From positions 1 through 64,000 of the forward strand of contig CAYVRJ010000007.1 of assembly GCA_964453645.1 (NCBI GenBank): a stretch of 64,000 nt of DNA, given 5' to 3'. The notes beneath the pieces are model-generated. The model did not search any database. It worked only from the letters and a program-made list of their open reading frames with translations, and was not told where the DNA came from. The translations under genes and the position numbers were made by a program. Numbering within the stretch: position 1 is the first letter of the stretch; each line of letters opens with the position of its first letter. Positions 34,341-43,500 of the stretch are shown here, one piece after another. The stretch comes from CAYVRJ01 sp964453645 (GTDB lineage Bacteria > Bacillota > Clostridia > Christensenellales > JAWKQI01).

Positions 34341-34692
34341 AACGAGAGATAAGAGCATTTTAGAGCATATCGTCCGGTATTGCGAGAGCATTGAAGAGGC
34401 GACGAATCGGTTTGGCAATACGATGGAAGCATTTTCGAAAGATAAAATTTTACGGGATGTTTGTTCCATGTATTTGCTCCAGATTGGTGAATTATCTAAT
34501 AATTTATCCCAAGAACTGAGGGGTGAGCACGAAGAAATTCCTTGGAGAGACATTAAAGCCATGCGAAATGTCGTTGCACACAACTATGGAATGATTTCGG
34601 CATCAACTCTTTTTGAGACGATTGTAAACGATATTCCAACGCTTAAAGCCAGTTGTCTTGAAATTATAGAAGAAAGTCAAGATAATGGGTAA
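34330..34692 (+). CDS. hepT: HepT-like HEPN toxin ribonuclease
   Basis: A 120-residue all-helical HEPN protein (DUF86/HepT). The RNase and AMPylation motif RX4HXY is intact: Arg79, His84, Tyr86 in MRNVVAHNY. The pair with the upstream nucleotidyltransferase makes a complete MntA-HepT module. It is followed at once by mosaic repeat H. Confidence 0.9.
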   Translation: MNTETRDKSILEHIVRYCESIEEATNRFGNTMEAFSKDKILRDVCSMYLLQIGELSNNLSQELRGEHEEIPWRDIKAMRNVVAHNYGMISASTLFETIVNDIPTLKASCLEIIEESQDNG

Positions 34693-34696
34693 ATGT

Positions 34697-34852
34697 TCAA
34701 GGGGAATGTTTCCCCTTGACCCCTCTTGTTGGGGCTTTTATTAATAAATACATTAGCAAATGAGCAAGCATTTGCGTTAAAAAGTTTTTGGGGTTTTTAG
34801 GGGGCTTTTTTCAAAAAGTCCCCTAAACGGGGTTTGGGGCAGCGCCCCAAAA
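34697..34852. repeat. Mosaic hairpin repeat, copy H
   Basis: Between the hepT stop and the MFS gene. Modules: caaggggaatgtttcccctt, an AT-rich centre, gcaaatgagcaagcatttgc, the gtttttggggttttt module, agggggcttttttcaaaaag with its mirror, and ggggcagcgcccc. Confidence 0.75.
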
Positions 34853-34892
34853 AGCAACAACACCCCTGTACAGATATATAAAGGGAGAATAC

Positions 34893-36053
34893 ATGAAAAA
34901 ATTAATTCCGGTGACCTATTTTTCAATTGGGGTTTTTGGCTACTTCTTAGGCATGTACATGCTGCTTCGCTCGCAAGTGCTGGTGCACTTCAACTTGAGC
35001 GAAACCATCTCGGGTCTACTCATCGCCCTATTTTACTTGGGTTTTGCCATGATGCCCATCCTCATGGGCGAACTGGCCGATCGATACGGCAAAAGCATCA
35101 TCATTAAAATTTGCATCCTCTTAGCAGCCCTGGGTAATATTCTCTGCGGTTTGGGCGTATTTGGGCTTTGGTTCTTTGTGGCAGGTATTTTCATTTGCGG
35201 CTGCGGATTCAGCGCCATGGAGGGCACCATGACAGCCCTGCTGTGCGACGTGTCCCCCGAGACCTCTAACAAACACATCAACCGCTCCCAGGTGCTGTTT
35301 TCCATCGGTGCGGTGGTTTCTCCCATTTTGTGCAGACTGCTGCTGGACTTTGGCACCCCATGGTACTATATGTTTATCGCCTTTGGCTGTGTGATGATCC
35401 TGTGCTTTTTCTGGTTTGCCAGCGTCAAGGTAAAGGATGCTCACCCTGTTAAACAAACCACCGTCCACGGCTTTAATACTTTAAAAACGTTAAAAAACCT
35501 GCCCTTCCTACTGGTGGTGGCGGGGTTAATCCTCTACGTGGGAATGGAGGAGAGCCAAGCCTTTTGGCAGGAAAATTATATCACCAAACTGTCCACCCCT
35601 GCTCTGGGCGCACTCAGCTTAACCCTCTACTGGGTGGGGATGATCCCCTCCCGCTTTATTGCAAGCTTTATTAAAGAGGTGAAGTATTCCTACGTGATTC
35701 TTTGCGCAGCCGGTGCCTCCCTCATGGTGGCGCTGGGGCTGCTGGTCTCAGACCCCCTGCTCAAGCTCATCTTCATGGCATCCGCTGGATTTTTCGTTGG
35801 CCCCCTGTGGCCCATGCTCATGGGTATTGGTGCCAAACTCAACCCCAACAATTCCGCAACAGCCATGAACATCCTCATGACTTCGGGAGGCGTGGGGGGC
35901 ATGATCGTGCCCATCATGGCCGGAAGTGTGCTGGATATCACCGGTGTTGATTATTCCGTCTTTTTACTGGTGATCCTGTGCGGATTGTTATCGGTTTTTG
36001 TGGCAATACTCAATAAAAAGTTGATACGTAAAAGAAATTTAGGTGAAATATAG
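34893..36053 (+). CDS. MFS transporter
   Basis: A 386-residue major facilitator protein with 12 predicted helices. The loop 2-3 signature appears as GELADRYGKSIIIK. It resembles drug or metabolite exporters, with no clear substrate. It precedes glnS by 9 bases and so probably shares its transcript, an unusual partner for an aminoacyl-tRNA synthetase. Confidence 0.85.
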   Translation: MKKLIPVTYFSIGVFGYFLGMYMLLRSQVLVHFNLSETISGLLIALFYLGFAMMPILMGELADRYGKSIIIKICILLAALGNILCGLGVFGLWFFVAGIFICGCGFSAMEGTMTALLCDVSPETSNKHINRSQVLFSIGAVVSPILCRLLLDFGTPWYYMFIAFGCVMILCFFWFASVKVKDAHPVKQTTVHGFNTLKTLKNLPFLLVVAGLILYVGMEESQAFWQENYITKLSTPALGALSLTLYWVGMIPSRFIASFIKEVKYSYVILCAAGASLMVALGLLVSDPLLKLIFMASAGFFVGPLWPMLMGIGAKLNPNNSATAMNILMTSGGVGGMIVPIMAGSVLDITGVDYSVFLLVILCGLLSVFVAILNKKLIRKRNLGEI

Positions 36054-36062
36054 GAGAGTACC

Positions 36063-37700
36063 ATGGTTAAAAACTTTATCGAGGAGATTATCGATGCCGA
36101 CCTGGCTTCGGGAAACGTGAAAAACATTGTCACTCGCTTTCCCCCCGAGCCCAACGGCTATCTCCACATCGGACACGCCAAGTCCATATGCCTGAACTTT
36201 TCATTGGCAAAAAAATATATGGGCACGTGTAACCTGCGCTACGACGACACCAACCCCGTAAAGGAAGACATGGAATACATTCGCTCCATCGAAGCGGATG
36301 TGTCTTGGCTGGGTTTTGAATGGGACAAAAAGTTGTACGCATCCGACTATTTTGAATATATGTTCGACTGTGCCCTCACCCTCATTAAAAAAGGGTTGGC
36401 ATACGTCTGCGAGTTAACCCCCGAGCAAATGCGGGAATACCGGGGAACGCTGACCCAACCGGGCATGGAAAGCCCCTATCGCAACAGAACAGTTGAAGAA
36501 AATTTAGATTTATTTCACCGCATGCGTGCCGGAGAGTTTGCAGAGGGAGAGAAGGTGCTGCGCGCCAAGGTGGACATGGCTTCTCCCAACATGAACATGC
36601 GGGATCCAATCATCTACCGCATCATCAAAGCAACCCACCACCGCACGGGGGACACCTGGTGTATCTATCCCATGTACGACTTTGCCCATCCCCTAGAAGA
36701 TGCCTACGAGGGCATTACCCACTCGGTGTGCACTCTTGAATTTGAAGATCACAGGCCCATTTACGATTGGTTTGTTGCGCACTGCGGGTGTGAGCACACC
36801 CCCCACCAATACGAGTTTGCACGGCTGAACCTGACGCGAACGATTATGTCCAAGCGGTATTTAAAACAGTTGGTGGACGAAAAAGTGGTAGACGGCTGGG
36901 ACGACCCCCGCATGCCCACCATTTCGGGCTTGCGCAGACGGGGGTATACCCCCGAGAGCATTCGGGATTTTTGCGAGCGCATCGGGGTTGCTAAGGCCAA
37001 CAGCGAGGTGGACATCGCCCTGCTTGAGCACTGTGTGCGGGAGGATTTAAACGCCCACGCAACCCGGGTGATGGCAGTCATCGATCCCATTAAACTCACC
37101 ATCACCAACTATCCCGAGGGCCAAACCGAACAACTCACAGCGGTTAATAATCCCAACGACGAGCACTCCAAGACCCACGAAGTCACGTTTTCCAAACACC
37201 TGTACATCGAGCGAAGCGACTTTATGGAAGTGCCGGTGAAGAAATTCTTCCGGCTGTTCGTGGGGGGAGAAGTTCGCTTAAAGTACGCATATATCATCAA
37301 GTGCGAAGGTGTTGTGAAGGATGAGGATGGAAACATTGTGGAAATCCTTTGCACTTATGACGAAAAGAGTAAGTCGGGGGGAGAGAACGCCAGCCGCAAG
37401 GTGAAGGGCACCCTGCACTGGGCGGAAGCTTCCACAGCGGTGGACGTTACGGTGTATGAATTCGATCACCTGCTCAACGAGGGGGAGGGGGATTTTTCCC
37501 AGCGAATCAACAAGGATTCCATTCAAACCTTTCAAAATGCCAAGGCGGAGCCATATATCAACCAATCCCAACCGGGGGACAAGTTTCAGTTCCTGCGGCA
37601 GGGGTACTACTGCCGGGATAGCAAGGAGACCGAAAACTTAACCTTTAATAAAATTGTTGCACTAAAAGATTCATTTAAATTGCCGGGAGAGAACACATGA
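36063..37700 (+). CDS. glnS: Glutaminyl-tRNA synthetase
   Basis: A class I synthetase charging tRNA-Gln with glutamine, 545 residues. It has the HIGH motif in PPEPNGYLHIGHAKS, the KMSKS-type motif IMSKRYL, and the C-terminal beta-barrel anticodon-binding domains typical of GlnRS and absent from GluRS. Many Gram-positive bacteria lack GlnRS and use GatCAB, so its presence is notable. The stop overlaps the gltX start as ATGA. Confidence 0.96.
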   Translation: MVKNFIEEIIDADLASGNVKNIVTRFPPEPNGYLHIGHAKSICLNFSLAKKYMGTCNLRYDDTNPVKEDMEYIRSIEADVSWLGFEWDKKLYASDYFEYMFDCALTLIKKGLAYVCELTPEQMREYRGTLTQPGMESPYRNRTVEENLDLFHRMRAGEFAEGEKVLRAKVDMASPNMNMRDPIIYRIIKATHHRTGDTWCIYPMYDFAHPLEDAYEGITHSVCTLEFEDHRPIYDWFVAHCGCEHTPHQYEFARLNLTRTIMSKRYLKQLVDEKVVDGWDDPRMPTISGLRRRGYTPESIRDFCERIGVAKANSEVDIALLEHCVREDLNAHATRVMAVIDPIKLTITNYPEGQTEQLTAVNNPNDEHSKTHEVTFSKHLYIERSDFMEVPVKKFFRLFVGGEVRLKYAYIIKCEGVVKDEDGNIVEILCTYDEKSKSGGENASRKVKGTLHWAEASTAVDVTVYEFDHLLNEGEGDFSQRINKDSIQTFQNAKAEPYINQSQPGDKFQFLRQGYYCRDSKETENLTFNKIVALKDSFKLPGENT

Positions 37701-39148
37701 GAGTGAGAACCAGATTTGCTCCCAGCCCAACGGGGTATTTACACATTGGGGGGCTTAGGACAGCGTTATACGCATATTTATTTGCCAAAAAACACAACGG
37801 AGATTTCATCCTTCGGCTGGAGGACACCGATCAGGAGCGGTTGGTGGAAAATGCCGATACGGTCATCTATAAAACTTTGCGCCAAACGGGGTTGATGTAC
37901 GACGAAGGCCCCGACGTAGGGGGTGCGTACGGACCCTATATTCAATCCCAGCGCAAGGAGATTTATGAATATTGGGCCAACAAACTGGTTGAGGCCGGTG
38001 CGGCCTACTACTGCTTTTGCACCAAAGAGCGCTTGGCAAACCTCAGGTTGGAGTGCGAGAGCAAAGGGATAGCCTACACGTACGACAAACACTGCGCACA
38101 ACTTTCAAAAGAGGAAGTGGCAGAGCGGATTGAAAAAGGTGAACAATACGTCATCCGGCAAAACATCCCAAGGGAGGGCAGCACCACCTATTTCGACCAC
38201 GTCTACGGGGAAGTAACCGTACCCAACGCAGACTTGGACGACAACGTGTTGTTAAAATCCGACGGCATGCCCACCTACAACTTAGCAAACGTGGTGGACG
38301 ACCATCTCATGCAGATCACCCACGTGATCCGGGGAACGGAGTATCTCTCTTCCACCCCCAAGTATAATTTACTCTACAAAGCCCTTGGCTGGGACATCCC
38401 CGAATACATCCACTTGCCCCCGGTTATGCGGGATTCTCGGCAAAAACTTTCCAAACGCCACGGAGATGCTGCATTTTCAGATTTCACCGAGAAGGGCTAT
38501 TTAAAGGAAGCCATCATCAACTACATCGCCCTGCTGGGCTGGAGCCCGGGGGACGACCGGGAGATATTTTCCACCGAACAGTTGATCGAAGCCTTTTCCC
38601 TCAAAGGATTGTCCAAATCCCAAGCGGTGTTCGATGTGGAAAAACTTACGTGGATGAACGCACACTACATCCGAAATTTACCCATGCAGGAGTTTATGCG
38701 GCTTTCCTCCCCCTACTTTGCCAAATGCCTGCCTCAGGACAGGTTTGATTTAAAACTGCTGTCGAGAATTTTACAACCTCGGTTGGAAACCATGGTGCAG
38801 ATCTATGACAAACTGGACTTCCTTTTGGAAATGCCCGACTACGATTTGGCACTATATAATAATAAAAAGATGAAAACGTCGGTGGATACCGCACTACCCA
38901 TGCTCTATGCGGCACAGGAGGATCTCACCGGCATGTTGGATTTTTCCGAGCAATCCTTACACGACTGCCTGATGGAACTGGCACAAAGGTTGGATGTGAA
39001 AAACGGCTATCTGCTGTGGCCCTTGCGCATTGCTGTCACAGGAACCATGGTCACACCCGGGGGTGCGGTGGAAATTATCAGCCTGCTGGGAAAAGAAGAG
39101 ACGTTAAAGAGATTACAAATTTCCATAGATAAGCTGGAGGCGAGATGA
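37697..39148 (+). CDS. gltX: Glutamyl-tRNA synthetase
   Basis: A class I synthetase of 483 residues, with PSPTGYLHIGGLRTA (HIGH) and KLSKRHGD (KMSKS). The C-terminal half is the helical anticodon-binding cage typical of bacterial GluRS. Two-base-shifted overlaps join it to glnS upstream and ychF downstream. Having both enzymes in tandem suggests GluRS here needs only to charge tRNA-Glu. Confidence 0.95.
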   Translation: MRVRTRFAPSPTGYLHIGGLRTALYAYLFAKKHNGDFILRLEDTDQERLVENADTVIYKTLRQTGLMYDEGPDVGGAYGPYIQSQRKEIYEYWANKLVEAGAAYYCFCTKERLANLRLECESKGIAYTYDKHCAQLSKEEVAERIEKGEQYVIRQNIPREGSTTYFDHVYGEVTVPNADLDDNVLLKSDGMPTYNLANVVDDHLMQITHVIRGTEYLSSTPKYNLLYKALGWDIPEYIHLPPVMRDSRQKLSKRHGDAAFSDFTEKGYLKEAIINYIALLGWSPGDDREIFSTEQLIEAFSLKGLSKSQAVFDVEKLTWMNAHYIRNLPMQEFMRLSSPYFAKCLPQDRFDLKLLSRILQPRLETMVQIYDKLDFLLEMPDYDLALYNNKKMKTSVDTALPMLYAAQEDLTGMLDFSEQSLHDCLMELAQRLDVKNGYLLWPLRIAVTGTMVTPGGAVEIISLLGKEETLKRLQISIDKLEAR

Positions 39149-40236
39149 AATTAGGTGTTGTGGGACTGCCCAACGTGGGTAAGTCAACTTTGTTTAATGC
39201 GCTGACTTGTGCGGGCGCACAGGCGGCAAACTATCCCTTTTGCACAATCGACCCAAATGTGGGTATTGTTGCTGTGCCCGACAAGCGGTTAGACACCCTT
39301 CGGGATATGCACAACCCCGAAAAATATACGCCCGCTGTCATAGAGTTTGTGGATATTGCGGGGCTTGTGAAGGGCGCTTCCAAGGGAGAGGGGCTGGGCA
39401 ACCGGTTCTTGTCCCACATCCGGGAGGTGGACGCCATTGTCCACGTGGTTCGGATGTTTGAAGATGAAAATATCACCCATGTGGATGGACGGATCGACCC
39501 TTTGTCCGACGTGAAGACCATCAACTACGAACTGATTTTTGCAGACTTAGACACCATCGACAAGCGCATACACAAGAGCGAAAAGATGATTAAAACGGGA
39601 GACAAGCGCTACGCAATCGAAGTGGAGGTGCTCACAGCTCTGAAAAGTCACATGGAGGAGGGCAATCCTGCCCGCACCTTCGAGACGGAGGAGCGGGAGC
39701 TGATCGACGGCTTGTTTTTGCTCACAAACAAACCGGTGATTTATGCGGCAAACATCGCCGAGGAGGAAATCTCCAAAGACCCGCTGACGCTGCCGGGGGC
39801 TAAGGAGCTGATGGCCTTTGCCCAGGGGGAACACAGCGAAGTGATGTTTGTTTCGGCTAAGATCGAGGACGAACTCAAAAACTTATCGGGGGAGGAAAAG
39901 GAACTGTTCATCGAAGAGTTGGGTATTGGCCAAGCTGGGTTAGATCGGCTGGTGTCCAAGAGTTATGCGTTGTTAAACTTGATCAGTTATTTGACGGCAG
40001 GGCCAAAGGAAGTCCGGGCGTGGACCATTGAAAAGGGCACCAAGGCACCCCAAGCGGCTGGTAAAATTCACAGCGATTTTGAGCGTGGGTTTATCAAGGC
40101 GGAAGTGATTGGCTTTGACGAGTTGATCGAAGTGGGTGATATGGCGAAGGCGAAGGAAAAGGGATTGGTGCGCCAAGAGGGTAAGGAATACGTCATCAAA
40201 GATGGGGACGTAGTGTTGTTTAAGTTTAATGTGTGA
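39145..40236 (+). CDS. ychF: Redox-regulated ATPase YchF
   Basis: An Obg-family ATPase of 363 residues linked to ribosome function and oxidative stress. It has the G1 motif GLPNVGKSTLFNAL, G3 VDIAGLVKGASKGEGLGN, and the specificity-altering NxxE-type motif that makes YchF prefer ATP. A C-terminal TGS domain (IEKGTKAPQAAGKIHSDFERGF) ends the protein. It is the last gene of MFS-glnS-gltX-ychF. Confidence 0.96.
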   Translation: MKLGVVGLPNVGKSTLFNALTCAGAQAANYPFCTIDPNVGIVAVPDKRLDTLRDMHNPEKYTPAVIEFVDIAGLVKGASKGEGLGNRFLSHIREVDAIVHVVRMFEDENITHVDGRIDPLSDVKTINYELIFADLDTIDKRIHKSEKMIKTGDKRYAIEVEVLTALKSHMEEGNPARTFETEERELIDGLFLLTNKPVIYAANIAEEEISKDPLTLPGAKELMAFAQGEHSEVMFVSAKIEDELKNLSGEEKELFIEELGIGQAGLDRLVSKSYALLNLISYLTAGPKEVRAWTIEKGTKAPQAAGKIHSDFERGFIKAEVIGFDELIEVGDMAKAKEKGLVRQEGKEYVIKDGDVVLFKFNV

Positions 40237-40254
40237 TTTCCATTAAAAATTTAT

Positions 40255-40284
40255 TTGACAAAAAAATAACATATGTGATACAAT
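40255..40284 (+). promoter_or_regulatory. Promoter of the rplU-rpmA unit
   Basis: TTGACA (40255-40260), 18 bases, TACAAT (40279-40284), directly before the L21 leader. Confidence 0.8.
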
Positions 40285-40286
40285 TT

Positions 40287-40391
40287 AACGGTTAAGCCGC
40301 ACGGAATGGGCGGAAGGGCGAATCTTTCCACAAACGTTTTTTAAAAAACTGCCCCAACGGCGAGTACTTGAGAAAGGAGCTTGTATATACT
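40287..40391 (+). ncRNA. Ribosomal protein L21 leader
   Basis: A structured 5' leader between the promoter and rplU. Its sequence aagccgcacggaatgggcgg with the later gccccaacggcg segment matches what I recall of the L21 leader family of Firmicutes, thought to bind L21 for autoregulation. The identity rests on memory of the family consensus, not on a covariance search. Confidence 0.75.
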
Positions 40392-40703
40392 ATGGCATAT
40401 GCTGTTATTTCTACTGGCGGCAAGCAATATAAAGCTGTAGTAGGTGAGCACATTTACGTTGAAAAACTCGATGTAACCGAAGAGCAAACTGTGAACTTTG
40501 ATGTATTGCTGCTGAGTGACGAGGGTAAAATAACCGTAGGCACACCTACTGTGAATAACGCCAGCGTCGTTTGCAAAGTGGTTCGCCACGGCAAGGGTAG
40601 CAAAGTGATCGTGTTCAAGTATAAACCTAAAAAGGGTTATAAAAAGAAACAGGGTCACAGACAACCGTTTACTCAACTGGAAGTCGTTGAAATCAAAAAA
40701 TAG
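40392..40703 (+). CDS. rplU: 50S ribosomal protein L21
   Basis: A 103-residue large-subunit protein of normal size: MAYAVISTGGKQYKAVVGE at the start and KGYKKKQGHRQPFTQLEV near the end are L21 signatures. The ATG at 40392 follows aaaggag by a long but workable 14 bases. It is followed by rpmA after only 31 bases; no Prp (YsxB) protease gene is in between. Confidence 0.96.
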   Translation: MAYAVISTGGKQYKAVVGEHIYVEKLDVTEEQTVNFDVLLLSDEGKITVGTPTVNNASVVCKVVRHGKGSKVIVFKYKPKKGYKKKQGHRQPFTQLEVVEIKK

Positions 40704-40734
40704 TTTTTTAAGTAAAGCGAGGTGAACTTTACAA

Positions 40735-40998
40735 ATGGCACATAAAAAAGGTGTGGGAAGCTCAAGAAACGGTCGTGATTCCGAATCCAAACGACTGGGA
40801 CCGAAGCGTGCTGACGGTCAGTTTGTTCTGGCTGGCAACATTTTAGTTCGTCAGAGAGGAACTAAAATTCACCCTGGCATCAACGTGGGCATCGGCAGTG
40901 ACGATACGCTGTATTCGTATGTGGATGGCACTGTTAAGTTTGAGCGCAAGGGCAGAGATAAAAAGCAAGTGAGCGTTTATCCCGCAGTCAATCAATAA
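40735..40998 (+). CDS. rpmA: 50S ribosomal protein L27, form without N-terminal extension
   Basis: An 87-residue large-subunit protein whose N-terminus (MAHKKGVGSSRNGRDS) reaches towards the peptidyl-transferase centre. Most Firmicutes encode an N-terminal extension removed by the Prp protease; here the gene starts at the mature form, as in Escherichia coli. The absence of a prp gene between rplU and rpmA agrees with this. Confidence 0.96.
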   Translation: MAHKKGVGSSRNGRDSESKRLGPKRADGQFVLAGNILVRQRGTKIHPGINVGIGSDDTLYSYVDGTVKFERKGRDKKQVSVYPAVNQ

Positions 40999-41017
40999 AT
41001 TTTTTAAAAAAAATTTT

Positions 41018-41053
41018 AAACCTCGGGTGTGTCCTGCACTCGAGGTTTTTTGC
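41018..41053 (+). terminator. Rho-independent terminator after rpmA
   Basis: AAACCTCG pairs with CGAGGTTT (about 41018-41025 with 41041-41048), with extra GTG/CAC pairs inside, and is followed by a T-run. Confidence 0.88.
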
Positions 41054-41140
41054 TGTAAAAAATTATTTAAATTAGATGATTGACCCAAGTATAGAATTAA
41101 AAAAGAAGCACATACTAATCAAAAAAGGAGGTAGTTTTCT

Positions 41141-41434
41141 TTGAAAAAAGCAATATTCGTTTTATTAGCGATTGCAATGATCGTTGCTATCAGTGCTTGT
41201 GCCAACGTTGGCACGCAGCCTTCACCCACACCAAGTATGACTCCCATTGCACCCGCTATGACTCCTGCTGCTGTAGTACCCTCAGTTGAACCCATATACA
41301 CACCGCCAATGGAGTCTCCAACTAACAGCATGATGCCTAGTAACACAGGAACAGAACCGCTGACATCGCCGGGCGCCAGTGTTGCCCCTGAAACAAGCCC
41401 TAACGCATCACCCAGTCAGACAGTGAAACCCTAA
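41141..41434 (+). CDS. Small Pro/Ser/Thr-rich lipoprotein
   Basis: A 97-residue lipoprotein with the signal KKAIFVLLAIAMIVAISAC and lipobox ISAC at about residue 20. The rest is low-complexity PSPTPSMTP-type sequence, probably a disordered surface stalk. The TTG start is 8 bases after an aaggaggt site. No function is known. Confidence 0.72.
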   Translation: MKKAIFVLLAIAMIVAISACANVGTQPSPTPSMTPIAPAMTPAAVVPSVEPIYTPPMESPTNSMMPSNTGTEPLTSPGASVAPETSPNASPSQTVKP

Positions 41435-41449
41435 CATCAGGATGTATTA

Positions 41450-41480
41450 AAAAGCAGGAATGGATCATACCTGCTTTTTT
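41450..41480 (+). terminator. Rho-independent terminator after small lipoprotein
   Basis: AAAAGCAGG (41450-41458) pairs with CCTGCTTTT (41470-41478), followed by more T residues. Confidence 0.88.
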
Positions 41481-41513
41481 GTTTCTTTAGCAACTTAAAC
41501 CTTTTTGGGGACA

Positions 41514-41703
41514 ACTCGCCCCCAAGCCCCGAGCAAGGGGAATGATTCCCCCTTGACCCTTCATAAAACAAAGGCTATCGATTTTGCCAAGGCTTTAAAA
41601 AATAAACCTTAGCATAGCGATAGCTTTGCGTTAAGAAAGTTTTTGGGTTTCCAAAGGGTATTTTTTTAAAAATACCCTTTGGTCGGGTTTGGGTGAAACC
41701 CAT
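41514..41703. repeat. Mosaic hairpin repeat, copy I
   Basis: Between the small lipoprotein terminator and the convergent agcS stop. Modules: tggggacaactcgccccca, gcaaggggaatgattccccc, gctatcgattttgccaaggc near the centre, gcgatagctttgcgttaag, the gtttttgggtttcc module, aaagggtatttttttaaaaa with its mirror, and gggtttgggtgaaaccc. Confidence 0.75.
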
Positions 41704-41713
41704 ATAAAAATTT

Positions 41714-43165
41714 TTATCTTTTCGCCTTTGCCTCACGCTTTGCGTATAGCTCGGGTAAAATCGCTTCCTTGTGGTAGTCGCGAGTAAGCTTAAATACAGT
41801 CCCCGATAGAGCGATTAACGCAATTAAGTTGGGAATAGCCATGAATCCGTTCAGCGTATCCGAAATATCCCACACCAAACTGATCTCCGATACCGCACCC
41901 AGCACAATCGCTCCTAAGAACACCAAACGATAGAGAATAGTGGCCTTACCCTTGGTGATATAATCGAAGCAACGCTCGCCGTAGAGCTGCCATGCCAAAA
42001 TTGTGGAACCTGCAAAGAATAAAATTGCAATTGCAATAAATACAGAGGAGAATCCAGGGCCAAATACCGTTGAAAAAGAATTTGCCGTGAGCGCTCCGCC
42101 GTCACCCTTTGTTCCAAAGGTGTACAGATCAGACGTGTTGATGAGTCCGCTAATTAAAACAACGATGGATGTCATGGTGCAGATGACGATGGTATCCATA
42201 AACACTTCAAATACGCCGTACATACCCTGCTTCACAGGATTTGTTTCGGTGGTAGCAGCGTGGGCAATGGGCGCAGAGCCAAGACCCGCTTCGTTGGAGA
42301 ACACACCTCTCGATACGCCCCGTTGCAGAGTGATGAAAAACGCACCCGCAACACCGCCGATAAATGCTTGGGGATTAAATGCACCGTAGAAAATATCCGA
42401 GAAAACACCGCCAATTTTATCGATGTTGGATATAATGATCACCAGTGCGCCAAGTATATAGAAAAGGCTCATGAAGGGAATGACTGTTGCTGTAACCTTG
42501 CCGATGCGCTTCACACCACCAAATACAACCAGTGCAACTAAAACAGCAATGACAATACCCACAACCAATTGGATGGTGGGTGCGTTAGCCGCTGCCGATT
42601 CTGCCCCAGTGAAAATACCAACAGCACCAACGGTGCGGGTGGCAATGGCGTTGATCTGGGACATGTTGCCAATGCCGAATGCAGCCAGTGCGCCCAGCAG
42701 CGCAAAGATCCAGCCTAACCAAGACCATTTTTTGCCAAGACCGTTTTTAATATAATACATGGGGCCACCCACGTAATCGCCCTTGGCGTTGCGCTCCCGA
42801 AACTTAACGGCCAGCACAACTTCGGAATATTTGGTCATCATGCCAAAGAGGGCGGAAACCCACATCCAAAAGACGGCACCGGGGCCGCCGATGATGATGG
42901 CACCTGTGACACCCACGATGTTACCCGTGCCCACAGTGGCCGCCATAGCGGTTGTTAAGGCTTGGAAGGGGGAAACTGCCCCTTTTTCTGTTGTATGTTT
43001 GTGAAAAATTTTGCCCAGGGTATTTTTAATGATGTAGCCGAATTTGCGGAATTGGAAAAATCCTGTACCGAATGAGAACAAAACACCCACGCCTACCAGC
43101 AGAACCAACATGACTGGTCCCCATGCAAAATCGTTCAAGTTTGAAACCAATTGTTCAAAAGACAT
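41714..43165 (-). CDS. Sodium:alanine symporter, AGCS family
   Basis: A 483-residue importer with about 11 membrane helices. The family signature GGPGAVFWMWVSALFGMMTKYSE is clear, as are TGNIVGVTGAI and NEAGLGSAPIAHAA. Members import alanine or glycine with sodium. It is a single-gene unit with its own promoter, divergent from purE. Confidence 0.92.
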   Translation of the reverse strand: MSFEQLVSNLNDFAWGPVMLVLLVGVGVLFSFGTGFFQFRKFGYIIKNTLGKIFHKHTTEKGAVSPFQALTTAMAATVGTGNIVGVTGAIIIGGPGAVFWMWVSALFGMMTKYSEVVLAVKFRERNAKGDYVGGPMYYIKNGLGKKWSWLGWIFALLGALAAFGIGNMSQINAIATRTVGAVGIFTGAESAAANAPTIQLVVGIVIAVLVALVVFGGVKRIGKVTATVIPFMSLFYILGALVIIISNIDKIGGVFSDIFYGAFNPQAFIGGVAGAFFITLQRGVSRGVFSNEAGLGSAPIAHAATTETNPVKQGMYGVFEVFMDTIVICTMTSIVVLISGLINTSDLYTFGTKGDGGALTANSFSTVFGPGFSSVFIAIAILFFAGSTILAWQLYGERCFDYITKGKATILYRLVFLGAIVLGAVSEISLVWDISDTLNGFMAIPNLIALIALSGTVFKLTRDYHKEAILPELYAKREAKAKR

Positions 43166-43220
43166 GATAGTACCTCCTAACTTTTTTAAAACATGTAAAT
43201 AAATTATGAATAGTTATAAA

Positions 43221-43249
43221 ATTATACTACATATAATTTATGATTGCAA
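43221..43249 (-). promoter_or_regulatory. Promoter of the AGCS symporter gene
   Basis: On the minus strand TTGCAA (43244-43249), 17 bases, TATAAT (43221-43226), 56 bases upstream of the symporter start. Confidence 0.7.
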
Positions 43250-43361
43250 TCATTTTTTCATGCCTAAAAAAAGACTATTTGCAAGTATCGTTTCGTTGTC
43301 TTGCAGATTATCAGTGGACTGAACGAAAACAAACAATATGTTAAGGAACATTGCGGAAGCA

Positions 43362-43390
43362 TTGCCAAGACTCCACGTTTTTGATAGAAT
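43362..43390 (+). promoter_or_regulatory. Promoter and leader of the pur operon
   Basis: TTGCCA (43362-43367), 17 bases, TAGAAT (43385-43390). A leader of about 105 bases follows before purE; aattgggag and ttctcaatt within it could pair into a 9-bp stem. No purine, PRPP or ZTP riboswitch consensus was recognised. Confidence 0.6.
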
Positions 43391-43500
43391 AAAGTCAGAT
43401 AAAAATATTCAATTGGGAGTGGATAGTACAAGCATTGATAAAGTAATAAAATGAAACCATATGTTCTCAATTAATTTTAACATAAAGGAGTTTGAAAAAC

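Noticed and set aside
43391..43500. Purine riboswitch in the pur leader
   Set aside because: The conserved three-way-junction bases of the purine aptamer are not present.
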